A DNA stretch of 64,000 bases from Gemmatimonadales bacterium (GTDB lineage: Bacteria > Gemmatimonadota > Gemmatimonadetes > Gemmatimonadales > GWC2-71-9). Shown piece after piece: positions 53,318 through 61,881 of the stretch. The notes beneath the pieces were generated by a model, which ran no database searches, had not been told where the DNA came from, and saw only the letters and a list, made by a program, of their open reading frames with translations. The position numbers and the translations under genes were made by a program. Position 1 is the first letter of the stretch. The number at the start of each line of letters is the position of its first letter. The DNA lies in NCBI GenBank assembly GCA_036265815.1, contig DATAOI010000058.1, positions 1 to 64,000 on the forward strand, in the 5' to 3' direction.

Positions 53318-53530
53318 TCAACCCCGCCTTTTCCTGGGTGTCACCCGGTAGGGACGCTTGTCCGAATCCCGCACAGGACCACCCCAGATCTCGGGGTGTT
53401 GATCGAACCATTCGCGCTCTTCCTCCGGCGCGTCGTTCCATCCGTTGTAATCACAAGTCAACACGGGCCCACCAACCTTCCTCACGCGCCTGAAGAGCTG
53501 CTCCCACTTCGACGTTCGCCGGTTTCGCAC
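53318..53530 (-). CDS. small hypothetical protein
   Basis: 70 residues, rich in Arg and Trp: 'CDYNGWNDAPEEEREWFDQHPEIWGGPV' lies in the middle and a basic tail ends it. The composition is protein-like and the frame lies neatly between convergent TetR and the hrpB remnant. The start is a GTG with no good ribosome site. No family is recognised, so this is a moderate-confidence gene. Confidence 0.45.
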   Translation of the reverse strand: MRNRRTSKWEQLFRRVRKVGGPVLTCDYNGWNDAPEEEREWFDQHPEIWGGPVRDSDKRPYRVTPRKRRG

Positions 53531-53602
53531 GGTCCGTGCCAGCCGGTAGAGGGCAAACGCCGGCCAGGCGGAAGCAGTTCCAGAACTGCTATCCTTGGGT
53601 CC

Positions 53603-55613
53603 ATGACATCGCCCGAGCTTCCCCTGCGATCGAGCCGGTGCTTCCTACCCTCCGTCAGGCGCTGGCCACCTCTACCGCCGCGGTGCTCCAGGCGCCACCC
53701 GGGGCGGGGAAGACCACGCGGGTGCCGCTCGCACTGCTGGCGGAGCCCTGGCTGGCTGGGGCTCGGATCGTGATGCTGGAGTCCCGGCGGCTCGCCGCAC
53801 GGGCCTCGGCAAGGCGGATGGCGCAGATGCTGGGGGAAGAGGTCGGCGCCACGGTCGGCTACCGAGTCCGACACGATACCCGGGTTGGCCCGCGCACCAG
53901 GGTGGAGGTGGTGACCGAGGGCGTTCTCACCCGCATGCTCCAATCCGATCGGGAGCTGGCGGGAATCGGGCTGCTCGTCTTCGACGAGTTTCACGAGCGG
54001 AGCATCCACGCGGACCTGGGCCTCGCGCTGGCGCTGCAGTCTCAAGGAATACTGCGCCCGATCTCCGCCTGCTCGTCATGTCCGCCACCCTCGACGGCGG
54101 ACCGGTGGCGGATCTCTTGGGCGGCGCGCCTGTCGTGACCAGCGAGGGACGCAGTCACCCGGTGGAAACTCGATACCTCGCCCGGCGTCCCGAGGTAGGG
54201 GTAGATGCCGCCGTCGCCCGGGTAGTGCGCGAGATCCTGGGGTCCGAGCCTGGGGATGTGCTGGTGTTCCTCCCCGGCGCGGGCGAGATCCGGAGGGTCG
54301 AGCGTCTCCTCGAGGGTGTTCCCGCTGCTGTCATCCCGTTTGCACGGCAACCTCTCTCCGGAGCAGCAGGATCGAGCCATCAGGCCGAGCCTGCCGGGCC
54401 ACGGGAAAGTGGTGCTCGCGACCTCGATCCCTGAGACCAGCCTGACGATCGAGGGCGTCCGCATCGTGGTGGATTCGGGACTCGCCAGAGTCCCTCGGTA
54501 TTCCCCACGCAGGGGGATGACCCGCCTGGCGACCGTCCGGGTGTCCCGCGCGTCGACCGACCAGCGGCGCGGCCGGGCCGGTCGGCTGGGGCCGGGAGTG
54601 TGCTGCCGGCTCTGGGCCGCGCATGAAGACCACCAGCTCCTACCCCGGGAAACTCCGGAGATCCTGGACGCCGATCTCGCGGCCCTCGCGCTGGAGCTGG
54701 CGCTTGCCGGCGTGGCCGATCCGGCGGAGCTCGCTTGGCCGGACTCGCCCCCGCCCGCGTCCTATAGCGAGGCGCGGCTGCTGCTTCGCCAGCTCGGCGC
54801 ACTGGATCGCGAAGGGCGGCTGACCGTCCACGACCGGGAGATGACCCGCTTCGCGCTCCATCCGCGCCTTGCCCATATGGTCATACGGGGGCGGGAGCTC
54901 GGTGCCGGCGGCCTGGCGTGCGAGCTGGCAACGCGGTCGTCAGTACCCGGCGGGTTCGGCTGGGCGCGCTGGTTCTGAGGGAGGTGCCGCTGCAGGGGCC
55001 CGATCCGGACCAGGTGACCGCCGTACTTCTCGATGGAATCAGGCGGAGCGGTCTCGAGAGTTTGCCCTGGACTGACGACGCCCGCCGGCTGCAGCACCGG
55101 CTGGTTTTCCTCCACCGGCTGGACCATAGCTCGACCGACTGCTCCGATAGGGCGCTGTTGGACACGCGGTCCGTATGGCTCGGGCCGCACCTGGCGGGAT
55201 TCCGGCGGTTGGACGACCTCGGCCGACTGAATCTGGCCAACATCCTCCTCGGGCTGCTGCCGGGACCAGCGCGCCGCTCTGGATGACTGGGCGCCGAGTC
55301 ATGTACAGGTGGCGAGTGGGTCTCGGATCCCAGTGGATTACTCGGATCCCGCAGTCCCCGTTCTGGCGGTCCGCCTGCAGGAGGTGTTCGGAATGACCGA
55401 GACGCCCCGGCTGGGTCGAGGGCGGATTCCCGTGACCCTGCATCTGCTCTCGCCGGCCCGCCGTCGGGTACAAGTGACGCGTGACCTCGCGGGGTTTTGG
55501 CGAACCACTTACTTCGAGGTGAGAAAGGATCTGCGGGGCCGGTACCCCAAGCACATTGGCCCGACGATCCCCTGCACGCCGAGCCTACCAGCCGGACGAA
55601 GCGAGCGAGGTAG
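53603..55613 (+). pseudogene. hrpB: decayed ATP-dependent helicase gene hrpB
   Basis: Pieces of HrpB are spread over the reading frames in correct order. Walker A '[15 protein letters not shown]' and 'FDEFHERS' (DEFH box) lie up to about 54057, then '[10 protein letters not shown]' and '[11 protein letters not shown]' in the next frame. '[13 protein letters not shown]' to 'STDQRRGRAGR' follows, then 'VRLGALVLREVPLQGPDPD', and at the end 'SRIPVDYSDPAVPVLAVRLQEVFGMTETPR'. Frame changes fall near 53625, 54058, 54339, 54930, 55263 and 55553, several in C or T runs. At about 54930 roughly 500 bp of the helicase C-terminal part are missing. Intact HrpB is about 820 residues. No full protein can be made. 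Confidence 0.9.
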
Positions 55614-55851
55614 AGGGCGGGAACAGTGCGCCCTGAGGGTGTGTTATGTCACCGTGTTAGTGCGTCTTGTCGCCGGCATTTGCAACGATCCTTGGGGCCC
55701 ATTCATCGTGACCTCTGAGTCGACGAGGGTGCAGAGGTAGCCAGGTTCCGCTGCCGGCTCGATTGGGAACCAGAGGTTAATTAATTCGTAACCCCTTGGC
55801 GGAATTGTAGTTGTCACCATCAGCTGGGTCCGCAGACAGGAGTCCGACAAA

Positions 55852-56736
55852 GTGGCAGTCAAGAAGCGTGCGCGTCGAGGACGAGTTTCCCCCCTCCCCA
55901 AGGCGGTGGACGAGGGGCGGGAGAGCCTGGACTTTTACCTCCAGGAGATTAGCCGAATTCCGCTCCTTTCGGTGCAGGAGGAGTCGGCCGTGGCCCGTCG
56001 TGCCTTCAAGGGAGACGTCGAGGCCCAAGAGAAGCTCGCCCGGCATAACGTGAGGTTCGTGGTCTCGGTGGCGAAAAAGTTCCAGAACCGTGGGGTCCCG
56101 CTCATGGACCTCATCGGCGAGGGGAACGTCGGCCTGATGACTGCGGCGCGGAAGTTCGACCCGGATCGCGGCGTGAAATTCATCTCCTACGCCGTCTGGT
56201 GGATCCGCCAGGCGATTCAGGCGGCGATCGCGCGCCATGGCCGCCCGGTCCGGGTGCCGCTCAACCGCACGGCCGACCTCAATCGGCTCGGCCGCGCCAC
56301 CACGCTGCTGGCCGAGCGGCTGGGCCGGGCTCCCACGACGGAGGAGCTGGTGGCGGCCACCGGGCTGACCCGGGATGCGGTGCGCTCGCTGAGCGCGCTC
56401 CACATCGAGGCGGTCCGGCTGGATCATCCCGTACGGGAGACCGACGATCGGGGCAGGATGGAACGGTTCGTACCCACCACCCAGGAAAGCACTGACTCGG
56501 CGGCCCTGGTGAGCAGCCAGACCACCGATCTCGACGCGGCCCTGGCGGCGCTCCCGCCCCGTGATGCGAAGGTGCTCCGGCTCTATTTCGGGCTAGACGA
56601 CGGCAAGACGCGGACGCTGGAGGAGATCGGCCAGATGATGGGAGTCACCCGCGAGCGGATCAGGCAGCTCCGCGATCGGGCGCTGCGACAGCTCCGGGAG
56701 CAGCACGGTGACAAGCTGAGGGATCTCGCCGCCTGA
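55852..56736 (+). CDS. RNA polymerase sigma-70 factor, RpoD-like (group 2)
   Basis: 294 residues with regions 1.2 ('SLDFYLQEISRIPLLSVQEE'), 2 ('NVGLMTAARKFDPDRGVKFISYAVWWIRQAI'), 3 and 4 ('TLEEIGQMMGVTRERIRQLRDRALRQLR'), but no long region 1.1. It is thus a group-2 or short primary-like factor reading -35/-10 promoters like those of RpoD. GTG start with AGGAG 8 nt upstream. The 240-nt upstream region holds an AT-rich patch with GGTTAATTAATTCGTAACC (55775-55793), unusual in this GC-rich DNA and a possible control site. A strong terminator follows the gene. Confidence 0.92.
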   Translation: MAVKKRARRGRVSPLPKAVDEGRESLDFYLQEISRIPLLSVQEESAVARRAFKGDVEAQEKLARHNVRFVVSVAKKFQNRGVPLMDLIGEGNVGLMTAARKFDPDRGVKFISYAVWWIRQAIQAAIARHGRPVRVPLNRTADLNRLGRATTLLAERLGRAPTTEELVAATGLTRDAVRSLSALHIEAVRLDHPVRETDDRGRMERFVPTTQESTDSAALVSSQTTDLDAALAALPPRDAKVLRLYFGLDDGKTRTLEEIGQMMGVTRERIRQLRDRALRQLREQHGDKLRDLAA

Positions 56737-56753
56737 AGCCCCCGATGTAACCA

Positions 56754-56791
56754 CGAGCCCCGCCAGGCATTGCATCGGCGGGGCTCGTTTT
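56754..56791 (+). terminator. intrinsic terminator of the sigma factor gene
   Basis: A perfect 11-bp stem (CGAGCCCCGCC / GGCGGGGCTCG), a 12-nt loop and TTTTCTT directly after it. It begins 17 nt after the stop codon. Confidence 0.93.
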
Positions 56792-56883
56792 CTTGTCGGT
56801 GTCGGAAATCTGCCACTGGACGCCAGGGGGCTTTCCCTCAATACTACGAGTGCTCCCCCGATTACCTGCGCTAGAGGCTCGTT

Positions 56884-57333
56884 GTGCACTCTCCCTCGCG
56901 GATTCAGAACGCCCTACGGGCGCACCTCGCCGAGCACTTCGAGCTTCTGCTCACCACCTGCGGAGTGTTGATCGCGATCGCCGTCACGTTCGCTCAACTC
57001 AGTCAGGGGGTCCAGGGGCTCGCACTGACGTATCTCATCTGGCTCCAGGGGTTCATCCTCTGGGCGGTGCATCGCTACAGTCTGCTGGGCCGCCAGCGCC
57101 TGATCCGGAAGCTCCGGCTCATGCTCCAGGACAAGGTCAACAATCAGCTCACGGTGCTGGTCGGAGTGGCCGAGCTATCCGGGCGGGACCACGCGGTCAA
57201 CGATGCCGCCGACATCGAGGTGGCCCTCACCGCCGCCAAGACCGTGTCTCAGGAGCTCGACGGCCTCTCCATGGAGTCGCTCCGTAGCTGGGAAAGACGT
57301 TACGCCAGGTTCATTCCCCTGGCGCTGCGCTGA
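56884..57333 (+). CDS. two-helix membrane protein with an H-box-like helix lacking His
   Basis: 149 residues. Two hydrophobic segments (about 22-40 and 46-64) are followed by 'LMLQDKVNNQLTVLVGVAEL', which lines up with the H-box of the hybrid kinases in this window (AHEVNNQLMAVLGFGDFV) except that the phospho-accepting His is Asp. No ATPase domain follows. It could be a degenerate dimerisation domain that pairs with a real kinase, or the likeness may come from helix packing alone. GTG start with GAGG 6 nt upstream. Confidence 0.7.
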   Translation: MHSPSRIQNALRAHLAEHFELLLTTCGVLIAIAVTFAQLSQGVQGLALTYLIWLQGFILWAVHRYSLLGRQRLIRKLRLMLQDKVNNQLTVLVGVAELSGRDHAVNDAADIEVALTAAKTVSQELDGLSMESLRSWERRYARFIPLALR

Positions 57334-57512
57334 GCTCAATCCCTGCAAAACTGACGGGCGTTTTGCGAGTGCCGGCCGGATCGTGGCTGGCGCTCGGGGC
57401 GGTTCTGCCGACCGGCTCCCGGTTCCCCCCGGGGGACTGAATATTGCTTGCGGCAGAGGATCCGGCCCTATCCAGACCGGATTCGTCCCGCCACCAGCCG
57501 GAGTCCCCCTAG

Positions 57513-58775
57513 ATGACGGTGCCCAGCCAGATGTCGCTGCGCCGGATACCCGAGGCGCTGCACCTCCAGGTCAGGGTCGCCTATGCCGCGGCGTGGGAAG
57601 CGCTGATCGCGACGCATACCGCGGAAGCGCTGCAATTCCTCTGTGAGTTCGCCTCCCGGATCGCGGTCCTTCACGCGATGGATCTCTACTTTCAGGTGAC
57701 CGCGGTGCCGGAGGCAATGCAGGAGGTGGTGCGCTCCCGGACCTTCACCGCCCTTGAGCTCGAGTCGCTGCCGCCTCTGGGGCAGTTCCCGGTGCTGGCG
57801 GGCTGGCACCGCTTCCGGCCCGACCTGGTGATCGAGCATCAGCGCTACCGCCGCCGGTATCAGGAGAAGACCTTCGAGCTGGCCCGGATGGTCGGGGCGC
57901 GCGCCGCCGAAGCGGTGGTCGGGACCCACGTCGAGAACGCGATCGGGTTTACCCGGCTGCTCAAGGGGATCATGTCGGTGGGTCAGGCCACGGATCATTA
58001 TCTGCGCGAGTTCGGCTTGCCCGCGAGCGTGGCCCAGATGGTATCGCAGCGGGTCCAGGCGCGCGTGGCCGGCGAGCAGCTCACCGCCCAATACGACGAG
58101 CCGATACCGCCCAGCCTGGACGGTCAAGCGGCCGGATCGGGCTTCCCCGAGCCGGCCGCCGACGGCGCCTGGACGCCGTGTTTTGCTGCTGCCTCTCCTC
58201 GATCAGGCGGCCTGTTTCGCGGTGCCGGTCATCGCCCCGGCCAGCACCTCGGAGAGGTAGCCGAGCACGGCGCCGGCCACCAGTGCGATGACGGTCCTGA
58301 TCCATTCCCCGTTGGCCCCGACCACGACACTCACGGCAGTTGCCGCCCCGAGGAAGGCGCCGGGGATGAAGCTCAAGAGCGAGATCTTGGCCTGCAGGAC
58401 CATGATGAACGCCGCGATCCCGACCATGGCGGACAGCACTGGCAACCCGCCACCGAACCGGTTGGCGGCCGTCAGCGCCAGGTAGGCCCAGAGGACTCCC
58501 GAGAGATTGGAGGCGATGGTCTTGGTCAGGCCGGCCATCTTTCCGCCCGCGGCGAAGAAACTGCCCCACGCCACGATGCCGGCCCAGACCGGAAGCGCGC
58601 CGGGTCCGAGAGCCACGTAAGTCCAGCCTGCGATCAGGATGCCGATACTGATGCCGAGTGCGAGCAGCACGTCCACGGGACACCTCCGGGGATGAAGGGT
58701 CAGGAGCTCGAGGCCGAACGAGCGAACGGGCAGCATCTGCTGGGAAGGCAGGGAGAGCGTATCACCAGAAGCTGA
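57513..58775 (+). CDS. unknown soluble helical protein; 3' half doubtful
   Basis: The first about 200 residues (to about 58130) look like a genuine helical cytosolic protein: 'HLQVRVAYAAAWEALIATHTAEALQFLCEF', 'RTFTALELESLPPLGQFPVLAGWHRFRPDL', 'EKTFELARMVGARAAEAVVGTHVENAIGFTRLL'. No family is recognised. After that the frame stays open to 58775 with a Gly/His/Asp/Arg-rich sequence that is just the antisense of the DUF1097 gene, and so is probably not real protein. A small terminator-like hairpin with TTTT lies at 58162-58184, but no stop codon exists in any plus frame there. The true 3' end is therefore unclear. Confidence 0.5.
   Translation: MTVPSQMSLRRIPEALHLQVRVAYAAAWEALIATHTAEALQFLCEFASRIAVLHAMDLYFQVTAVPEAMQEVVRSRTFTALELESLPPLGQFPVLAGWHRFRPDLVIEHQRYRRRYQEKTFELARMVGARAAEAVVGTHVENAIGFTRLLKGIMSVGQATDHYLREFGLPASVAQMVSQRVQARVAGEQLTAQYDEPIPPSLDGQAAGSGFPEPAADGAWTPCFAAASPRSGGLFRGAGHRPGQHLGEVAEHGAGHQCDDGPDPFPVGPDHDTHGSCRPEEGAGDEAQERDLGLQDHDERRDPDHGGQHWQPATEPVGGRQRQVGPEDSREIGGDGLGQAGHLSARGEETAPRHDAGPDRKRAGSESHVSPACDQDADTDAECEQHVHGTPPGMKGQELEAERANGQHLLGRQGERITRS
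58162..58184 (+). terminator. small hairpin with T-run inside the 57513 frame
   Basis: ACGGCG (58162-58167) and CGCCGT (58174-58179) form a 6-bp stem followed by GTTTT. It lies before the convergent DUF1097 stop (58203), where one would expect the end of the plus-strand gene. Confidence 0.45.
58203..58676 (-). CDS. DUF1097 membrane protein
   Basis: 157 residues with five hydrophobic segments. 'WTYVALGPGALPVWAGIVAWGSFFAAGGKMAGL', 'NLSGVLWAYLAL' and 'SFIPGAFLGAATAVS' are in the pattern of DUF1097 inner-membrane proteins (E. coli YcdZ-like), whose function is unknown. I chose the GTG at 58676 because GGAGG lies 6 nt before it on the minus strand; the frame extends to 58793 without such signals. 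It is divergent from the PBP4 gene. An open plus-strand frame covers it completely. Confidence 0.85.
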   Translation of the reverse strand: MDVLLALGISIGILIAGWTYVALGPGALPVWAGIVAWGSFFAAGGKMAGLTKTIASNLSGVLWAYLALTAANRFGGGLPVLSAMVGIAAFIMVLQAKISLLSFIPGAFLGAATAVSVVVGANGEWIRTVIALVAGAVLGYLSEVLAGAMTGTAKQAA

Positions 58776-58951
58776 GAGCGTCAAGGATTGCACCGGCCCG
58801 GCTGGATCGGAACTGTCGGGCGAATTGCTCTGCGTCGCTTCGTTTGTTTACTCGTAAGGCTCTGCGGCGCCACCGGTTGCAACTTGGCGTGCCACTTGCT
58901 TAGAATTGTGCCGGATATTCCTGTCCGACCCCGTTTCAGATCGAGTCGTTC

Positions 58952-60442
58952 ATGATCCGAGCACGTACTCGGGCTCTGGCCGTCGTCTGCCTGGTGGCGG
59001 GCGCTGCCACGACCGCATCCCTGTCAGCCCAGACCCTTCCGTCGGGAGAGCGCGACGCGCTCGACGGGTGGTACCGGCGTACCGTCCAGCGGACGCCGGG
59101 CGGACTATGGGGCATCGCGGTCGGGACCATGGACGGCAAGATCCTGTGGAGCGCCAGCCCGGAGCTCGAGATGGTGCCGGCGTCCACGGCCAAGCTCTTC
59201 ACCACCGGGTTCTCCCGTGCGCGGGTGGGGGGCAACTCGCGGATCACCACGAGAGTGGTCGGCGATGGCGCGCTGGATCGGAACTCGGGCCGCTGGCAGG
59301 GCGCATGGGCGCTGGAGCTCGGCGGTGATCCGACGCTCGAGCGGTCCGGCCGCAACGGGCCCAAGCTGCTCGAGCTTGCCCGCCGGCTCCGCGAGCGCGG
59401 GGTGCGAATACTGGACGGTCCGCTGGCGCTCACCAGTCGCACCGGACCCGCGGCGTCGAGCTACCCAGTCACCTGGTCCACCGAGTTTCAGGGTCAGCTC
59501 TACGCTCCGCCGGTGGGGCCGGTCACGCTGCACGAGAATACCGTCTCGCTCACCTTCAGGCCCGGCCGCGACGTCGGCTCGCCGCCCCTGCTGGTGAGCG
59601 CGTATCCCGCGGGGGTCGACCGGCTGGTCCGGATTGCCGCCACCACGGTCGGCGGAAGCGGCAGCCGGCTTTCGCTCCTGCCGGCGCCGGACGGTGGCTG
59701 GACCCTGGTGGGAAGGATCGGACTGTACCGGAGGACGGCGGGTCTTTCGGCGGTGGCGTACGATCCGGCCCGGCTGCTCACCGTGGTGTGGGCCGCGGCG
59801 CTGGAGCGGGCCGGCATCCGTTGGGTCAACCCGGGGGGACCGGTCGCCTTCACGCCCCGCACCACGACGGTGCTGGCACAGGTGGAGTCCGCGCCGTTCG
59901 ACAGCGTGGCGACGGAGGTCAACCGCCGCAGTCTCAACATCGGAGCGGAGCTGATGCTGCAGTGGGCGGCCGGCAGTCAGACCGCTGGGCCCGAGCTGGT
60001 GACACAGCACGTCCGCGAGGTGGTGGGTCCCTCGGCGCGGGTGCTGCTGGTGGATGGGAGCGGACTCAGCGATCTCGATCGGATCAGCCCGCTCACCCAG
60101 GTGCTCTACCTGGCGCGCTACCCGCAGCTCCCCGGCAACCAGGGCTACCCGATGCTGCTCCCGGCCAACGGCACCGGGACGCTTCGGAACCTGCGCCAGG
60201 GAATGCATCGGGGCGTGGTGCACGCCAAGACGGGTACTCTGGAGAACGTCGCCGCCCTGGCCGGGTACCTCGGCCGCCCTGATGGCGTGTTGGTCATCTC
60301 GCTGATGTACAACGGACGCCGGATTCACGCCGCGCGGGCCGCCGAGTGGGAGATGTTTCGGCTGCTCGGCGCCGAGGGCGTGACCCTGAGCGGCATGCTG
60401 GAGACCCAAATGGGCGGCACCAGCACGAAGGCGGAAGAGTAG
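58952..60442 (+). CDS. dacB: PBP4-type D-alanyl-D-alanine carboxypeptidase/endopeptidase (S13)
   Basis: 496 residues. A signal peptide (about 1-26, ending 'LSAQ') exports it. The three penicillin-binding motifs are SxxK in 'MVPASTAKLFTTG', SxN-like in 'LLVDGSGLSDLD' and KTG in 'VHAKTGTLENV'. The middle insert between motif 1 and 2 is typical of class C low-molecular-weight PBPs. It trims or cuts peptidoglycan cross-links in the periplasm. The start at 58952 lies about 275 nt from the divergent DUF1097 start. Family membership is clear; the gene name follows E. coli dacB. Confidence 0.92.
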   Translation: MIRARTRALAVVCLVAGAATTASLSAQTLPSGERDALDGWYRRTVQRTPGGLWGIAVGTMDGKILWSASPELEMVPASTAKLFTTGFSRARVGGNSRITTRVVGDGALDRNSGRWQGAWALELGGDPTLERSGRNGPKLLELARRLRERGVRILDGPLALTSRTGPAASSYPVTWSTEFQGQLYAPPVGPVTLHENTVSLTFRPGRDVGSPPLLVSAYPAGVDRLVRIAATTVGGSGSRLSLLPAPDGGWTLVGRIGLYRRTAGLSAVAYDPARLLTVVWAAALERAGIRWVNPGGPVAFTPRTTTVLAQVESAPFDSVATEVNRRSLNIGAELMLQWAAGSQTAGPELVTQHVREVVGPSARVLLVDGSGLSDLDRISPLTQVLYLARYPQLPGNQGYPMLLPANGTGTLRNLRQGMHRGVVHAKTGTLENVAALAGYLGRPDGVLVISLMYNGRRIHAARAAEWEMFRLLGAEGVTLSGMLETQMGGTSTKAEE

Positions 60443-60452
60443 CGCCGCCGAG

Positions 60453-61625
60453 TCAGCCGGTGGGTGCCGCGAGCGCCCCCACCACGGCTTCGAGTCCCTC
60501 TCGATCCTTCCCGCTGCCCTGCGCCAGCCGCACCGATCCACCACCCCGCCCACCCACCCGTTCCAGCTCCGCCCGCAGCGTCCGTCCCGCATCGATGCCG
60601 GAGTCCTCGGAGGACGCGAGCAGGATCGTCGGCGGGTCTTCTACCACTCCGATGAAGAGCGTTCGCGGAAGCGCTCCGAACGCCTGAGCCAGCGGCCGAA
60701 GCCGTTCGGCGGTGCCGGTCTCCTCGCGGACCAGGGTCACCCGGATGCCATCGGGCCGGAGCCGAGCCGCCTGATACAGCTCGCGGGCGCGGTACCGGCT
60801 CAGCTCCTGCTCCAGCTCACGCCGCGCCGCCACCGCCTGCTTGAGCTCCGCCCGCTGAGCCGCGACCAGGGCAGGCACTTCCTCGGCGAGCGCGGAGTGG
60901 AGGGTCGCGATCCGGGTCAGCAGATCGAGATCGCTCCGGGCGGCTCGGACTGCGCGCCCTCCGCACAGAAACTCCAGGCGCGTGTGCTGCTTCACCCGCT
61001 CGACCTTGCGAATCAGGATGGAGCCGATCTCGCCGGTGGCCTGCACATGGGTCCCCCCGCAGGCGCTGCGATCGAGTCGCTCGATGCTCACGATGCGCAA
61101 AGTGCCGGCCCGCGCGGCCGGCTTCCGGAGTCCACCCGCGGTGGAAGCCTCCTCGAAGCTCACCCGGACGGGCCGGTTCTCGACCACCACCTCATTGGCG
61201 CGGATCTCCGCCGCCACGATCTGCTCGTGGCCGGCCGACTCGGCGTCCAGATCGAGCGTGGCGCTTTCCCGGCCGAAATGGACGCTCAGCGTTTGCCAGC
61301 CGAACAGCTCCGCGAGGATTGCCGAGAGGAGGTGCTGACCGGTGTGCTGCTGCATGTGGTCGAAGCGGCGGGGCAAGTCGATCCGTCCCCGAACAGGGCC
61401 CTCGGCGACTGCTGAAGCCAGCAGGTGCGCGATCCGCTCGCCCTCGTCCACTACGTCGACGACCTCGATCTCGTCCAGCCACCCCCGGTCGCACGGCTGG
61501 CCGCCGGAGGCGGGATAGAAGGCGGTGCGATCGAGGTAGGCCCGCCGGCCTCCGTCCGCGAGCTCGAGGACGGTGGCCTCGAATGAGGTAAGGTAAGCGT
61601 CGGTGTAGTAGAGGCGGTCGGTCAT
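60453..61625 (-). CDS. alanyl-tRNA editing protein (AlaX-L type)
   Basis: 390 residues. The N-terminal part resembles the second additional domain of alanyl-tRNA synthetase, with 'TAFYPASGGQPCDRG' at the start. The zinc and catalytic set is HxxxH in 'QQHTGQHLLSA' plus CxxxH in 'DRSACGGTHVQATGEIG'. A coiled helix (about 240-285) and a DHHA1-like C-terminal domain (ending 'GGRGGGSVRLAQGSG') follow. It hydrolyses Ser or Gly wrongly attached to tRNA-Ala. The length fits AlaX-L, the long form with DHHA1. It is convergent with the PBP4 gene, with only 10 nt between the stops. Confidence 0.92.
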   Translation of the reverse strand: MTDRLYYTDAYLTSFEATVLELADGGRRAYLDRTAFYPASGGQPCDRGWLDEIEVVDVVDEGERIAHLLASAVAEGPVRGRIDLPRRFDHMQQHTGQHLLSAILAELFGWQTLSVHFGRESATLDLDAESAGHEQIVAAEIRANEVVVENRPVRVSFEEASTAGGLRKPAARAGTLRIVSIERLDRSACGGTHVQATGEIGSILIRKVERVKQHTRLEFLCGGRAVRAARSDLDLLTRIATLHSALAEEVPALVAAQRAELKQAVAARRELEQELSRYRARELYQAARLRPDGIRVTLVREETGTAERLRPLAQAFGALPRTLFIGVVEDPPTILLASSEDSGIDAGRTLRAELERVGGRGGGSVRLAQGSGKDREGLEAVVGALAAPTG

Positions 61626-61785
61626 AGGTCACCGTGATCCGGTGGAGTTCGCCGGAAGCGCTCGTCTGGGGCCGCCCAGGTGGCGCGGGGAACCCTTCCG
61701 GCTTACGATAGCGGGTCACCTGGTTGAGCCCCAGGCGGGGGGTGTCCCGCACCTGCCGCGCGATTCTGAATTCAAGAGGAGCCAC

Positions 61786-61881
61786 ATGACCCATGCAACC
61801 GCTGGTTCGGAATCGGCCGCCCCGGCGACGGCCCGGAAGCCGGACCGGATTCGAGTCCATGGCTGGCCCAACAAGCGGTAG
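61786..61881 (+). CDS. possible 31-residue upstream ORF before DUF2182
   Basis: An ATG at 61786 with a GAGGAG site directly upstream opens a 31-codon frame whose stop lies 20 nt past the ATG chosen for the DUF2182 gene, in another frame. The peptide is Ala/Arg/Pro-rich and not recognisable. It could be a leader peptide giving translational coupling, or the ribosome site may serve an ATG at 61793 in the DUF2182 frame instead. Confidence 0.3.
   Translation: MTHATAGSESAAPATARKPDRIRVHGWPNKR

Noticed and set aside
53603-55613. Separate small genes in place of hrpB
   Set aside because: Each open piece carries a successive part of HrpB in correct order, so they are fragments of one broken gene.
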